Shown: piece after piece, positions 18,585-28,249 of the stretch | Numbering within the stretch: the stretch's first letter is position 1 | Layout: every line of letters starts with the position of its first letter | Source: Hyphomicrobiales bacterium | GTDB taxonomy: Bacteria; Pseudomonadota; Alphaproteobacteria; Rhizobiales; OSC116 | Assembly: GCA_002401855.1 (NCBI GenBank) | Contig: NVUH01000009.1 | Coordinates: forward strand, 31,651 to 95,650 | DNA length: 64,000 nt | Direction: 5' to 3' | Program-made: the position numbers and the translations under genes | Notes under the pieces: model-generated | What the model saw: the letters and a program-made list of their open reading frames with translations, nothing else | What the model was told of the DNA's origin: nothing | The model's database searches: none

Positions 18585-19760
18585 CTAACTCGCTTGACGT
18601 TGCTCGCGCACCATCATTCTTTGGTATATTTTTGTATATTCTTCGATAAATATATCTAAATCTTGCGGCTTTGTATTCCAGCCAAAACTTAAGCGTAAGG
18701 CACATAATGCCAACTCATCATCGATGCCCATGGCTTTTAACACATGCGATTGCGACACTTTACCCGATGAGCAGGCGCTGCCTGAACTAATCGCAATGCC
18801 CGCAAGGTCTAAACTCATCAACGCACGCTCGGCGGTGAGGCCAGCAATGGCGAAACATGATGTGGTTGATACGCGGTCTACATTTTGTGCAAAAATAACA
18901 GCATCGGGTGAAATTTGGTTTATTTTTAACTCTAGAGAGTCTCTCATCTCATTGTACTTACTATTATATTTAAATTCATTTGCACATTCTTGTGCCGCCG
19001 CGCCAAAGCCTGAAATGGCGGGAATATTCTCTGTCCCTGCCCGCAAGCCCAATTCTTGCCCGCCGCCTTTGACATAGCTATCAACCAGCATGCCCAAGCG
19101 AATGACCAAAACCCCCGCACCTTGTGGCCCGCCGATTTTATGGCTAGATAATGACAGCATATCGACATTCATGCTTTCAAAATTTATTTCGACTTTACCT
19201 AAAGCTTGAATGGCATCGGCATGAATAAAACCACCATATTGATGCACCAATGTTGCAATTTTTTGCATCGGTTGGATGACGCCTGTTTCATTATTGACCA
19301 GCATAACTGACACCAGAACCGGCAATTCTGATTTTTGTTGCCAAGTTTGCAGCAATTGTTCTAGATGTGTGAGATCTAAAATTCCGTTCTCATCGACATT
19401 GATTAACTCGACGGGCCGCGGGCTTAGCTCTTGGGCTTTGATTAACGAGGGATGCTCAGTGGCACTGAGCAATGTGGCAGCGAGTGGTTGTTTTTTGCCC
19501 AACGCGCCTAAATCTGATGCCAAAACCAAATTATTGCTTTCTGTACCGCCAGAGGTGAAGGTGATCTCTTTGCTTTGAGCATTGATCAGCTTGGCGACTT
19601 GCTCACGCGCGGCTTCCATAAGCCCGCGGGCTTTGCGGCCTTCTTGATGGATAGATGAGGCGTTGCCGACATGATCGAGCGCGGCCAGAACCGCGGCCTT
19701 TGCAGCGGGGCGCACAGGCGCAGTGGCATTATAATCGAGGTATATACGCGGTTTACTCAT
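18585..19760 (-). CDS. iscS: cysteine desulfurase, NifS/IscS type
   Basis: IYLDYNATAPVRPAAK, FTSGGTESNN, SLSSHKIGGPQGAGVLV, ISSGSACSSGK; start MSKPRIYLDYN at 19760. Confidence 0.92.
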   Translation of the reverse strand: MSKPRIYLDYNATAPVRPAAKAAVLAALDHVGNASSIHQEGRKARGLMEAAREQVAKLINAQSKEITFTSGGTESNNLVLASDLGALGKKQPLAATLLSATEHPSLIKAQELSPRPVELINVDENGILDLTHLEQLLQTWQQKSELPVLVSVMLVNNETGVIQPMQKIATLVHQYGGFIHADAIQALGKVEINFESMNVDMLSLSSHKIGGPQGAGVLVIRLGMLVDSYVKGGGQELGLRAGTENIPAISGFGAAAQECANEFKYNSKYNEMRDSLELKINQISPDAVIFAQNVDRVSTTSCFAIAGLTAERALMSLDLAGIAISSGSACSSGKVSQSHVLKAMGIDDELALCALRLSFGWNTKPQDLDIFIEEYTKIYQRMMVREQRQAS

Positions 19761-19764
19761 TAGC

Positions 19765-20235
19765 TTAGGCCTTTGCAGCTGAAGTAAAATCAGCGCCATT
19801 TTGCGGCACAAACATATTGGCTATGGGTTTGCCATCACGTAAATCTTCTAGGGTTATATTCTGCAAAAACACATCGATATGATCGGCCAAGGCTTGCCAC
19901 AATGATGCGGTGTGGCAAAGGCTGGATTTAGAGCAATTAATGCCATCGGCACCCGCGCAAGCGGCAATGTTGATTTCTTCATCCGCGGCATCGATGATTT
20001 CTGACACTTTAATGCCCTCGGCTGGCTTGGCTAAAAAATACCCACCTTGCGGGCCTCTTACGCTTTTAACCAATTCGCCACGGCGTAATTTTGAAAATAA
20101 TTGCTCTAAATATGGCAATGAAATATCTTGCCGCACGGCAATTGCCGACAGGCTAGTCGGGTGATTTTCATCATTATGCTTGGCCAAATCGACCATGGCC
20201 ATAACGGCATATTGCCCGCGTGTACTTAATTTCAT
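19765..20235 (-). CDS. iscR: Rrf2-family regulator IscR
   Basis: MKLSTRGQYAVMAMVDLA, SLPYLEQLFSKLRRGELVKSVRGPQGGYFLAK; three Cys near ACAGADGINCSKSSLCH; heads suf operon. Confidence 0.93.
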   Translation of the reverse strand: MKLSTRGQYAVMAMVDLAKHNDENHPTSLSAIAVRQDISLPYLEQLFSKLRRGELVKSVRGPQGGYFLAKPAEGIKVSEIIDAADEEINIAACAGADGINCSKSSLCHTASLWQALADHIDVFLQNITLEDLRDGKPIANMFVPQNGADFTSAAKA

Positions 20236-20372
20236 ATGCTTAAACTTTATCTGAGCCTGACAGATTGCTGTTAAAACAAACGATATTTACATAAATATAG
20301 GTAAATATGCGGCTTTTCCTTGCAATTGATGTGCTGAATTTGGTACACATGCTTTGCAATTAACAGATTTAA

Positions 20373-20429
20373 TCTAGAAGGCTTCTAAACTATATCCTAG
20401 AATTTAGTATACCCTAGTGGAAAGGTCAA
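20373..20429 (-). promoter_or_regulatory. iscR-suf promoter: TTGACC-N17-TAAATT with CTAGGRTATA repeats and an Irr-box-like palindrome TTTAGAA-GCC-TTCTAGA
   Basis: Minus-strand reading: -35 at 20429-20424, -10 at 20406-20401, palindrome 20389-20373. Confidence 0.55.
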
Positions 20430-20522
20430 GTATAAAACTTAACCTTTTATGTGATTTTTGGGAATATTTAGTAGAAACATAATGAAGCGTTCGATTGAAT
20501 CATAATAACAGAGTGAGTGAAT

Positions 20523-21182
20523 ATGCCTGAAGTTGTTTTTAATGGACCAACTGGACGTTTAGAAGGACGTTATCATCATAACCCTTCGGCCAATTCGCCA
20601 GTGGCAATTATTTTGCACCCGCATCCACAATTTGGCGGCACGATGAATAACCAGATTGTTTATCAACTCTTTTATAGTTTTAAAGAGCGCGGTTTTTCAG
20701 TTTTGCGGTTTAACTTTAGAGGTGTGGGGCGCAGCCATGGCACATTTGATGATGGCTTTGGTGAATTGTCCGATGCAGCAGCAGCGCTTGATTGGTTGCA
20801 AACCCAGAACCCCGATTGCTCGGGCAGTTGGATTGCAGGTTTTTCATTCGGCTCATGGATTGGCATGCAATTGCTAATGCGTCGGCCTGAGGTTGAAGGT
20901 TTTGTATCGATCGCCCCACAAGCTAACCTGTACGACTTTAGCTTTTTAGCTCCCTGCCCGTCATCTGGAATAATGATTAATGGCGAGGTTGACCGCGTGG
21001 CACCTGCTGAAAGCGTGGTGAAATTGGTCGAAAAATTGAAAACCCAAAAAGGTATATCGATTGCCCATAAAACCATTGATGGTGCCAACCACTTTTTTGA
21101 TGGCCATGTTGAAGAGCTTATCGACAATGTCGGTGCTTATATTGACCATCGAATGACCAGTCGTGCCAACGAAGATAATTAG
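20523..21182 (+). CDS. alpha/beta hydrolase
   Basis: [42 protein letters not shown]. Confidence 0.88.
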   Translation: MPEVVFNGPTGRLEGRYHHNPSANSPVAIILHPHPQFGGTMNNQIVYQLFYSFKERGFSVLRFNFRGVGRSHGTFDDGFGELSDAAAALDWLQTQNPDCSGSWIAGFSFGSWIGMQLLMRRPEVEGFVSIAPQANLYDFSFLAPCPSSGIMINGEVDRVAPAESVVKLVEKLKTQKGISIAHKTIDGANHFFDGHVEELIDNVGAYIDHRMTSRANEDN

Positions 21183-21195
21183 ATTAGAGAATAAA

Positions 21196-22458
21196 ATGTC
21201 AGAATTTAAATCCTCATTGTTAAAAACGCTGGATGAACGCGGTTTTATCAAGCAAATATCCAAGCCTGAAGAGCTGGATAAGCTTGCTCTAGAAGGCCCG
21301 ATTACTGGTTATATTGGTTTTGATGGCACAGCCGACAGCTTGCATGTGGGCAGTTTGACCATGATTATGGTGCTACGTATTATGCAAAAAACCGGCCATC
21401 GGCCGATTGCTTTAATGGGTGGCGGCACGTCTATGGTGGGTGATCCGTCATTTAAATCGACCGATCGGCCAATGCTGACCATTGATGACATCAATAGGAA
21501 CTTAGAGGGTATAAAATCCATCTTTGCGCAATATTTGGAATTTGGTGATGGCAGCAAAGATGATGGTCGGGCGATTATGGCTAATAATGCCGATTGGTTG
21601 TGCGAACTGAACTATATGGATTTTTTGCGCGATTATGGGGTGCATTTTTCGGTCAACCGTATGCTTTCGTTTGAAGGCGTGAAGCAGCGCATGGACAGAG
21701 ACCAACATTTAAGCTTTTTAGAGTTTAACTATATGATATTGCAAGGTTATGACTTTTTGGAGCTGCACCGCCGTTATGGTTGTGAGCTGCAAATTGGCGG
21801 CAGCGACCAATGGGGCAATATTTTAAATGGTGTAGAGCTTACTCGCCGTGTTGATGGTAAAGAAGTGTTTGCGTTGACCACGCCTTTATTGACCACGGCT
21901 TCTGGCCAAAAAATGGGTAAATCTGAAGGCAATGCCATTTGGCTGAATGAGGAAAACCTACCGGCTTATGATTATTGGCAATATTGGCGCAATACCGAAG
22001 ATGCCGATGTTGGGCGATTCTTACGGATGTTTACTGAATTACCAATTGAGCAAATTGAAAAATTAGAAAAAGCCGAAGGGGCTGAGCTGAACGACGTGAA
22101 GAAGCTGCTTGCCACCGAAGTTACTAAATTAGCGCGCGGCGCGGAAGCTGCTGAAAAAGCAGCCGAAACTGCCCGTATTACGTTTGAAACGGGTGGGTTA
22201 AGCGTTGATTTACCGACTGTTGAATTGGCCAAAACCGCGCTTGAAGCTGGCTATGGTGTGTTATCGGCTTTGGTGTTAGCCGGGCTCGCAACCTCTAACG
22301 GTGAGGCCAGACGACATATTAAAGGTGGTGCGGCAAAATTAAATGACAAACAAATTACCGATGAACGCTTGACACTCGGGCAAAATGACTTAAATGAACA
22401 GGGTGTTATAAAGCTATCTATTGGTAAGAAAAAACACGTGCTGATTAAACTTATTTAA
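21196..22458 (+). CDS. tyrS: tyrosyl-tRNA synthetase
   Basis: [14 protein letters not shown] (HIGH-like), [11 protein letters not shown] (KMSKS-like), C-terminal S4 domain. Confidence 0.96.
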   Translation: MSEFKSSLLKTLDERGFIKQISKPEELDKLALEGPITGYIGFDGTADSLHVGSLTMIMVLRIMQKTGHRPIALMGGGTSMVGDPSFKSTDRPMLTIDDINRNLEGIKSIFAQYLEFGDGSKDDGRAIMANNADWLCELNYMDFLRDYGVHFSVNRMLSFEGVKQRMDRDQHLSFLEFNYMILQGYDFLELHRRYGCELQIGGSDQWGNILNGVELTRRVDGKEVFALTTPLLTTASGQKMGKSEGNAIWLNEENLPAYDYWQYWRNTEDADVGRFLRMFTELPIEQIEKLEKAEGAELNDVKKLLATEVTKLARGAEAAEKAAETARITFETGGLSVDLPTVELAKTALEAGYGVLSALVLAGLATSNGEARRHIKGGAAKLNDKQITDERLTLGQNDLNEQGVIKLSIGKKKHVLIKLI

Positions 22459-22506
22459 TTGGCAATAACTAGAGTTAAATTAATATTTTTAGACTTTGGG
22501 GAAATT

Positions 22507-22971
22507 ATGAATGAATTGAAAATTGGTGCCCCTGCACCTGAATTTACCTTAGCAACCGATACAATCGGCGATATTAAGCTCGCGGATTATAAAGGGCAGA
22601 AAGTTATTTTGTTCTTTTATCCAAAGGATGACACGCCTGGTTGCACCATTGAATCAAATGAATTTAGCGCTTTGAATGATGAATTTAAAGCCCAGAATTG
22701 TGTGGTGATCGGTGTTTCGCCTGATGGCGTGCAAAGCCATGCTAAATTTAGAAGTAAATATGGACTAGAAGTTATTCTTGCTTCTGACGAAAGTCATGAA
22801 ATTCTTGCTACTTATGGCGTATGGCAAGTAAAAAAGAATTTTGGTAAAGAATATATGGGTGTTGTGCGCACAACTTATCTTATTGATGAAAATGCGGTGA
22901 TAACGCAAATTTGGAATAAGGTAAAAGTTGAAGGCCATGTGCAAGCTGTGTTGGATACTACTCGTACTTAA
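22507..22971 (+). CDS. bcp: thioredoxin-dependent thiol peroxidase (BCP/PrxQ)
   Basis: FFYPKDDTPGCTIESNEF, GVSPDGVQSHAKFRSKYGL. Confidence 0.93.
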   Translation: MNELKIGAPAPEFTLATDTIGDIKLADYKGQKVILFFYPKDDTPGCTIESNEFSALNDEFKAQNCVVIGVSPDGVQSHAKFRSKYGLEVILASDESHEILATYGVWQVKKNFGKEYMGVVRTTYLIDENAVITQIWNKVKVEGHVQAVLDTTRT

Positions 22972-23110
22972 CCTTCTAAATATGTCGTATCTTAACCATA
23001 TCTATTAAGGTTAAGAATGTTTTAATAACACATTACACTAATAATATTGTATAAAGAATACAGGTTCGATGTTCGAACAAGTATCTCATTAAAGAAATGT
23101 TAGGTGTATC

Positions 23111-23479
23111 TTGAATAAATTGAGCAAAATGGAATTTGAATTTCCCAAAACAATTGGCCATGAAGATGCCCAATTGAAAACCTCTGTTATTGGCGAAGAC
23201 ATGCAGATTGATGGTAACATACACTCGAGCGCACGGGTTATTATTCGTGGCACGGTAAAAGGAGACATTAGTGCTAAAAATGTCTTAATTGAAAAAAGTG
23301 CTACACATGTTGGTAATATCTTTGCTGATGGTGTAGAAATTGCTGGCAAAATGACGGGCGACATTGTGGCCCATAATTTAGCCGTTGCATCTACAGCTTC
23401 AATTACTGGTAACATTCAGAAAACCGTAATTTCGATCGCTTTTGGCGCTCAAATTGACGCGGACATTAAAGCTAACTGA
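23111..23479 (+). CDS. bactofilin (polymer-forming cytoskeletal protein) 1
   Basis: SVIGEDMQIDGNIHSSARVIIRGTVKGDISAKNVLIEKSATHVGNIFADGVEIAGKMTGDI; beta-helix repeats; TTG start possible, or ATG 23129. Confidence 0.85.
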   Translation: MNKLSKMEFEFPKTIGHEDAQLKTSVIGEDMQIDGNIHSSARVIIRGTVKGDISAKNVLIEKSATHVGNIFADGVEIAGKMTGDIVAHNLAVASTASITGNIQKTVISIAFGAQIDADIKAN

Positions 23480-23651
23480 TGATTGGTTATAGAGCCATCA
23501 TTTAGTCGCATTCTAATTATATATAATTGTAAAGCTGAGATTTTATATATAATTTTTTGCAATTACATTGACTCTATTTCTGATAAAAATTATATTCAAA
23601 GACACTAGATTTAAACAATTCCATTTTAATTGGAGTTATTTGGAGTGAAGC

Positions 23652-24257
23652 ATGTTTAATAAAAAAAACCCAATTGGCAACAACTCAAGCGCTCAAGCGA
23701 GCAGTAACGGTTCTGCGCCTATGGCGCCACCGCAAATGCGTAAACCAGCAGCAATCGCGCCATTGCCTCCAAAACGTAAAGAAGCGAATATACCACCTGC
23801 TGCTCCGCAAGCAGCAAGTACTGCGCCGCAAGCCATGGCTGCACCAGTGCCCCAAAATGAGAGCGTTACCTTTATTGGCAACGATATTGTAGTGACGGGT
23901 AGCTTGCAATCTAGCGGCGAAATTATCATTGAAGGCACCATTGAAGGCGACGTGCGGGCACAAAAAATTGTTATTAAAAACAATGCTAACGTTACTGGTG
24001 AATTGGCCTCTGAAGAATTGGTTATTCATGGCCGGGTTAATGGTGTGGTGCGTGGTCTTAAAATTCTGTTGGCATCTGATTGTATTTTGAATGGCGACAT
24101 TCTGCATGAAACATTGTCTATTGAATCTGGCGCGCAATTTGAAGGCAGCTGTAAACGCTCTGATGATCCATTGGGTGTAAAAGCCAAGCCAAGTAAAAAA
24201 GTTAAGGCTATCAAACCATTAGCGGCAGTTGAAGAAGTTATGGCTGCTGAAGAATAG
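23652..24257 (+). CDS. bactofilin 2 with Pro/Ala-rich N-terminus
   Basis: TFIGNDIVVTGSLQSSGEIIIEGTIEGDVRAQKIVIKNNANVTGELASEELVIHGRVNGVVRG. Confidence 0.9.
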   Translation: MFNKKNPIGNNSSAQASSNGSAPMAPPQMRKPAAIAPLPPKRKEANIPPAAPQAASTAPQAMAAPVPQNESVTFIGNDIVVTGSLQSSGEIIIEGTIEGDVRAQKIVIKNNANVTGELASEELVIHGRVNGVVRGLKILLASDCILNGDILHETLSIESGAQFEGSCKRSDDPLGVKAKPSKKVKAIKPLAAVEEVMAAEE

Positions 24258-24284
24258 ACTGATTTATAAGCTATATGTAATTAT

Positions 24285-24320
24285 AAGGCCGCTCGGGATA
24301 AACTCCTTAGCGGCCTTTGT
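24285..24320 (+). terminator. intrinsic terminator
   Basis: aaggccgct (24285-24293)...agcggcctt (24309-24317) followed by tgttt. Confidence 0.65.
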
Positions 24321-24347
24321 TTATTCTCGCTCTATTTAAAAAACTAT

Positions 24348-25461
24348 TTAATTTTCTTGGTCTGAAGATATTTTACTGGCCAATGAGGCTTCTAAAAATA
24401 GGTCAATATCGCCATCAAGTACGGCGCTTGGGTTGCTCGATTCAGCCCCCGTACGTGCGTCTTTAACCATCTGATATGGTTGAAGAACATAGGAGCGGAT
24501 TTGATGCCCCCAGCCAATTTCGGTTTTACCCGCTTCGGTTTCGGCAGCTTCGGCTTCACGTATTTTCAGCTCATGTTCATAAAGCCTTGCGCGCAACATT
24601 TTCCACGCGGTGGCACGGTTTTTATGTTGGCTTCGGTCATTTTGGCATTGCACCACAATATTGGTTTCTAAATGGGTAATACGCACAGCTGAGTCGGTTT
24701 TATTTACATGCTGACCACCTGCCCCACTGGCTCGATAGGTATCAATGCGCACATCTTTATCGGAAACATCTATATCAATGTCATCGTCAATTTCAGGATA
24801 AACCCAAACCGAAGTGAAACTGGTATGACGTTTTGCGTTTGAATCAAACGGTGAAATGCGCACCAAACGATGCACACCTGATTCGGTTTTAAGCCAGCCA
24901 TGAGCGTTATGACCCTGAATGTGAATGGTGACGGATTTTATACCCGCCTCATCACCCGCTTGGTATTCTATAGTATCAACTTTATAGCCGCGCTTTTCGG
25001 CCCAGCGCACATACATGCGAAATAACATAGATGCCCAGTCGCAACTTTCGGTACCGCCTGCCCCTGCATGAATTTCTAAATAGGTGCTATTGGCATCGAC
25101 CTCGCCCGAGAGCAAAGTGTTTAATTGGGCTTTTTCAGCTTTGATTTTGGTTTTGGCAAGCCCAACTTCAATTTCGGTGATCATATCCTGATCATCTTCC
25201 ATTTCGGCCAGTTCAATCATTTCAGTTCCATCACTGATGGCGGTCTCAAATTCATTTACCTGTTTAAAGCTATCTTCTAATGTTTGGCGCTCACGCATAA
25301 TTGTTTGTGCGTTTTGCGGGTCATCCCATAGGGTTGGATCCTCGGACATCGCGTTAAGCTCATCCAATCTTCGGGTGGCAACATCCCAGTTAAAGATGCC
25401 TCCTCAGCAGTGCGATTGACTGCTCGATTACGTCTATATTTGCTTGTGTTTCTGCGCGCAT
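24348..25461 (-). CDS. prfB: peptide chain release factor 2, +1 programmed frameshift
   Basis: [27 protein letters not shown] at 25461 reads [26 protein letters not shown], then +1 frame [22 protein letters not shown]. Confidence 0.93.
25389..25404 (-). promoter_or_regulatory. prfB recoding site AGGAGG-CAT-CTT-TAA-C
   Basis: SD-like AGGAGG 25404-25399, slip codon CTT 25395-25393, stop TAA 25392-25390. Confidence 0.88.
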
Positions 25462-25551
25462 TGTGGCTCTTTATCTGTTGCGGTTAAGGGTTTATAGTTA
25501 ATAAATCTGTTGCGGATGAAGGTTTATAGTTAATAAGTTTGTTGAGAATGA

Positions 25552-28101
25552 TTAGAAGATTACACCTTCATCGCTATCAAGCGACAGGTCTAATTCTAAC
25601 AATTGAGTACCCTGTTCCACATTATTGTTAAAGCCAAAATTGGCGTTATTCTCTTCAAGGTTGAAATCATCTATCGATACGATGTTTTCGAAATCCCCAA
25701 AACTGTCGATTGCACCTTCAAAGAATAAAGCCTCTTCAGGTGGTTCGGCGCCATTTTTAAACGCTTCACTGATGATATTTGAATCGCCAGGCAGGGCAGC
25801 AATGCCCGTTTTGCCATTGATGCGGTAAAAGTTCAAACCATTGGGTACACGAAACGGTATGGACGGCGTGTCTTTGAGTGCCATCTGCATGAAATCAAGA
25901 AATACGGGGGCGGCTAATTGGCCACCTGTTTGGGTGCGGCCAAGGTTTTTAGGCTTATCAAAACCCAAATAAACTCCAACCACTAGATCGGGCGTGAAAC
26001 CAACAAACCAAGCGTCTTTATAATCATTGGTGGTGCCGGTTTTGCCAGCCACTGGTTTGCCTAATTTGTTTACAATTGTTGCTGTTCCGCGTTTAACCAC
26101 ACCTTCCATAAAGCTGGTGATTTGGTAAGCCGTGGTGGCTTGAATGACACGCTGGCTATTGTCGATTAATTTAGGCTCATCTTGACCTGTCCATTGTTCG
26201 GCCACGCAAGTGAGGCATTCACGCTCATCATGGCGATAAATTGTACGGCCATATCGATCTTGAATGCGGTCAATTAGTGTGGGGTTTACCCTTTTGCCGC
26301 CATTGGCAAACACGCTATAACCCGCCACCATTTTCAACACTGTGGTTTCGCCTGCGCCGAGAGCCATTGAAATATAAGGTTTTAAATCATTATAAAGGCC
26401 AAAATTATTGGCGTATCTTGCAATGGTGCGCATACCAATCTCATCAGCCAAACGCACCGTCATCACATTACGTGAGCGCTCAATGCCCAAACGCAAGGTC
26501 GAAGGGCCGTAAAATTGTTTACTGTAATTTTGTGGGCGATAAATTTTCTTTTGGCCTGGTATCTGTTTTTCATAAGGTGCATCTAATATAAGAGATGAAG
26601 GGGTGTAGCCACTTTCAAGTGCCACCGCATAAACAATCGGTTTGAAAGATGAGCCAGGTTGACGTTTGGCTTGAGAAGCGCGGTTAAATTGGCTCATTTC
26701 ATAAGAAAAACCGCCAACCAGAGCTTGCACCCGACCTGTGTGCGGGTCCATAGCCACAATGCCACCAGAAATGAGCGGAATTTGCATCAACCGATAATGT
26801 TCGCCACCAGTGGCGGGCTCGACATAAACAACATCACCAACACTTAATACTGCGGCAATGTTTTTAGGCGTGCGGCCTACACCGCCTTTTTTGAGTGCGG
26901 GCTTGGCCCATTTCACTTCGGAATACGGAATCTCACCTGTTTCGCGGATGGCTTCAACTTCGCCATTGCGGTTAACATTGGGACGCAAACCAATGCGTGC
27001 AGTGTTTTTACCGACTTCAAGCACCACAGCCAAACGCCATGGTTTAATGTCACTTGGGCGTTTAACCTTGGTTAAATCTTCTCCCCAATTGTCGAGCGAT
27101 GATAATTGGCTAACCGCACCACGCCAACCACCAAATCTACGATTATAACCAACCATGCCCGTCACCAAAGCATCGCGCGCTTGCGCCTGCATGGATGGGT
27201 TTAAGGTGGTTCGGATGGATAGGCCGCCGCGTAATAATTTTTTCTCACCATAAAGGTCTATCACTTTACGGCGCGCATCCTCGGCAAAATATTCGGCGGC
27301 AAAAATAGTGGCACCAAATGGCCGTGGAGTTACATTTAATGGTTCGCCTTGGGCTTCAATCATTTCATCGCGGGTGATATAGCCATTTTGGAACATACGA
27401 TCAATGACGTAATTGCGGCGGGTGATGGCGCGCTCGGTTTTTCTGAATGGGTGATAATTGGCAGGTGCCTTAGGCAAAGCGGCTAAATAAGCAGTTTGCG
27501 CGATGGATAATTTATCCAAGGTTTTGCCATAATAATTAAGCGAGGCCGCAGCGATGCCATAGGAGCGAAGGCCAAAATTGATTTCGTTTAAATAAAGTTC
27601 AATAATTTTGCCTTTGCTATAGGCTGATTCAATGCGCAAGGTCAGCAAAGCCTCTTTGACCTTACGCATAACGTTACGGTCATTGGTTAGCAAAAAGTTT
27701 TTTGCCACCTGCTGGGTGATGGTAGATGCGCCAATGAAACGGCGGTTAGCGCCTGAAGCAAGAATTTTCACATTGGTGACCATAGCACGAGCAAAAGCCA
27801 AGAAATCGATACCCGAATGGGTGAAGAAGTTTTTATCTTCGGCCGAGATAACGGCTTCAATGGTGCGTTGTGGTATGGATGAATAGGGAATGTATAACCG
27901 GCGTTCCTCGGCATATTCACCCAAAAGTTGGCCATTGGCCGCATGCATACGGCTGGTCACCTTGGGCTCATAAGCTGCCAAAGTTTTATGATCGGGCAAA
28001 TCTTGACTGGCTTCCCAGATGACGTAAGACGTGACGCCAATACCGACAATGAGAAACATAAACATGATTGCAAAAAATGAACTAAATATGCGCCAGAGCA
28101 T
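25552..28101 (-). CDS. mrcA: penicillin-binding protein 1A
   Basis: AVISAEDKNFFTHSGID, GASTITQQVAKN (GT51), RQPGSSFKPIVYAVALE, SRNVMTVRLA, GKTGTTNDYKDAWFVG. Confidence 0.95.
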   Translation of the reverse strand: MLWRIFSSFFAIMFMFLIVGIGVTSYVIWEASQDLPDHKTLAAYEPKVTSRMHAANGQLLGEYAEERRLYIPYSSIPQRTIEAVISAEDKNFFTHSGIDFLAFARAMVTNVKILASGANRRFIGASTITQQVAKNFLLTNDRNVMRKVKEALLTLRIESAYSKGKIIELYLNEINFGLRSYGIAAASLNYYGKTLDKLSIAQTAYLAALPKAPANYHPFRKTERAITRRNYVIDRMFQNGYITRDEMIEAQGEPLNVTPRPFGATIFAAEYFAEDARRKVIDLYGEKKLLRGGLSIRTTLNPSMQAQARDALVTGMVGYNRRFGGWRGAVSQLSSLDNWGEDLTKVKRPSDIKPWRLAVVLEVGKNTARIGLRPNVNRNGEVEAIRETGEIPYSEVKWAKPALKKGGVGRTPKNIAAVLSVGDVVYVEPATGGEHYRLMQIPLISGGIVAMDPHTGRVQALVGGFSYEMSQFNRASQAKRQPGSSFKPIVYAVALESGYTPSSLILDAPYEKQIPGQKKIYRPQNYSKQFYGPSTLRLGIERSRNVMTVRLADEIGMRTIARYANNFGLYNDLKPYISMALGAGETTVLKMVAGYSVFANGGKRVNPTLIDRIQDRYGRTIYRHDERECLTCVAEQWTGQDEPKLIDNSQRVIQATTAYQITSFMEGVVKRGTATIVNKLGKPVAGKTGTTNDYKDAWFVGFTPDLVVGVYLGFDKPKNLGRTQTGGQLAAPVFLDFMQMALKDTPSIPFRVPNGLNFYRINGKTGIAALPGDSNIISEAFKNGAEPPEEALFFEGAIDSFGDFENIVSIDDFNLEENNANFGFNNNVEQGTQLLELDLSLDSDEGVIF

Positions 28102-28249
28102 GATAACCTTATTCCACCAATATTTACTGATTTAAAAGCCAAAGTAGAGCTGGAATTCGAATCGTAAAACAATTATTCAATTAATTGACCTGAAACTAAT
28201 TCTAGATTGTGGCAATGGCTAGACAAAAATGTGTTTTTTTGAGTTTTCA

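Noticed and set aside
18585-20235. Two cysteine desulfurases (IscS-type and SufS) in one suf cluster as a novelty
   Set aside because: iscR-iscS-sufBCDS arrangements are common in Alphaproteobacteria.
23685-24137. 150 aa and 96 aa antisense ORFs inside bactofilin 2
   Set aside because: Shadow ORFs of a Pro/Ala-rich and beta-helix coding region; no domain features.
25367-25470. UGA recoding (UGA = Trp) as explanation for the UAA in prfB
   Set aside because: RF2 is present and several genes (e.g. the ArsR gene at 906-908) end in TGA, so UGA is still a stop.
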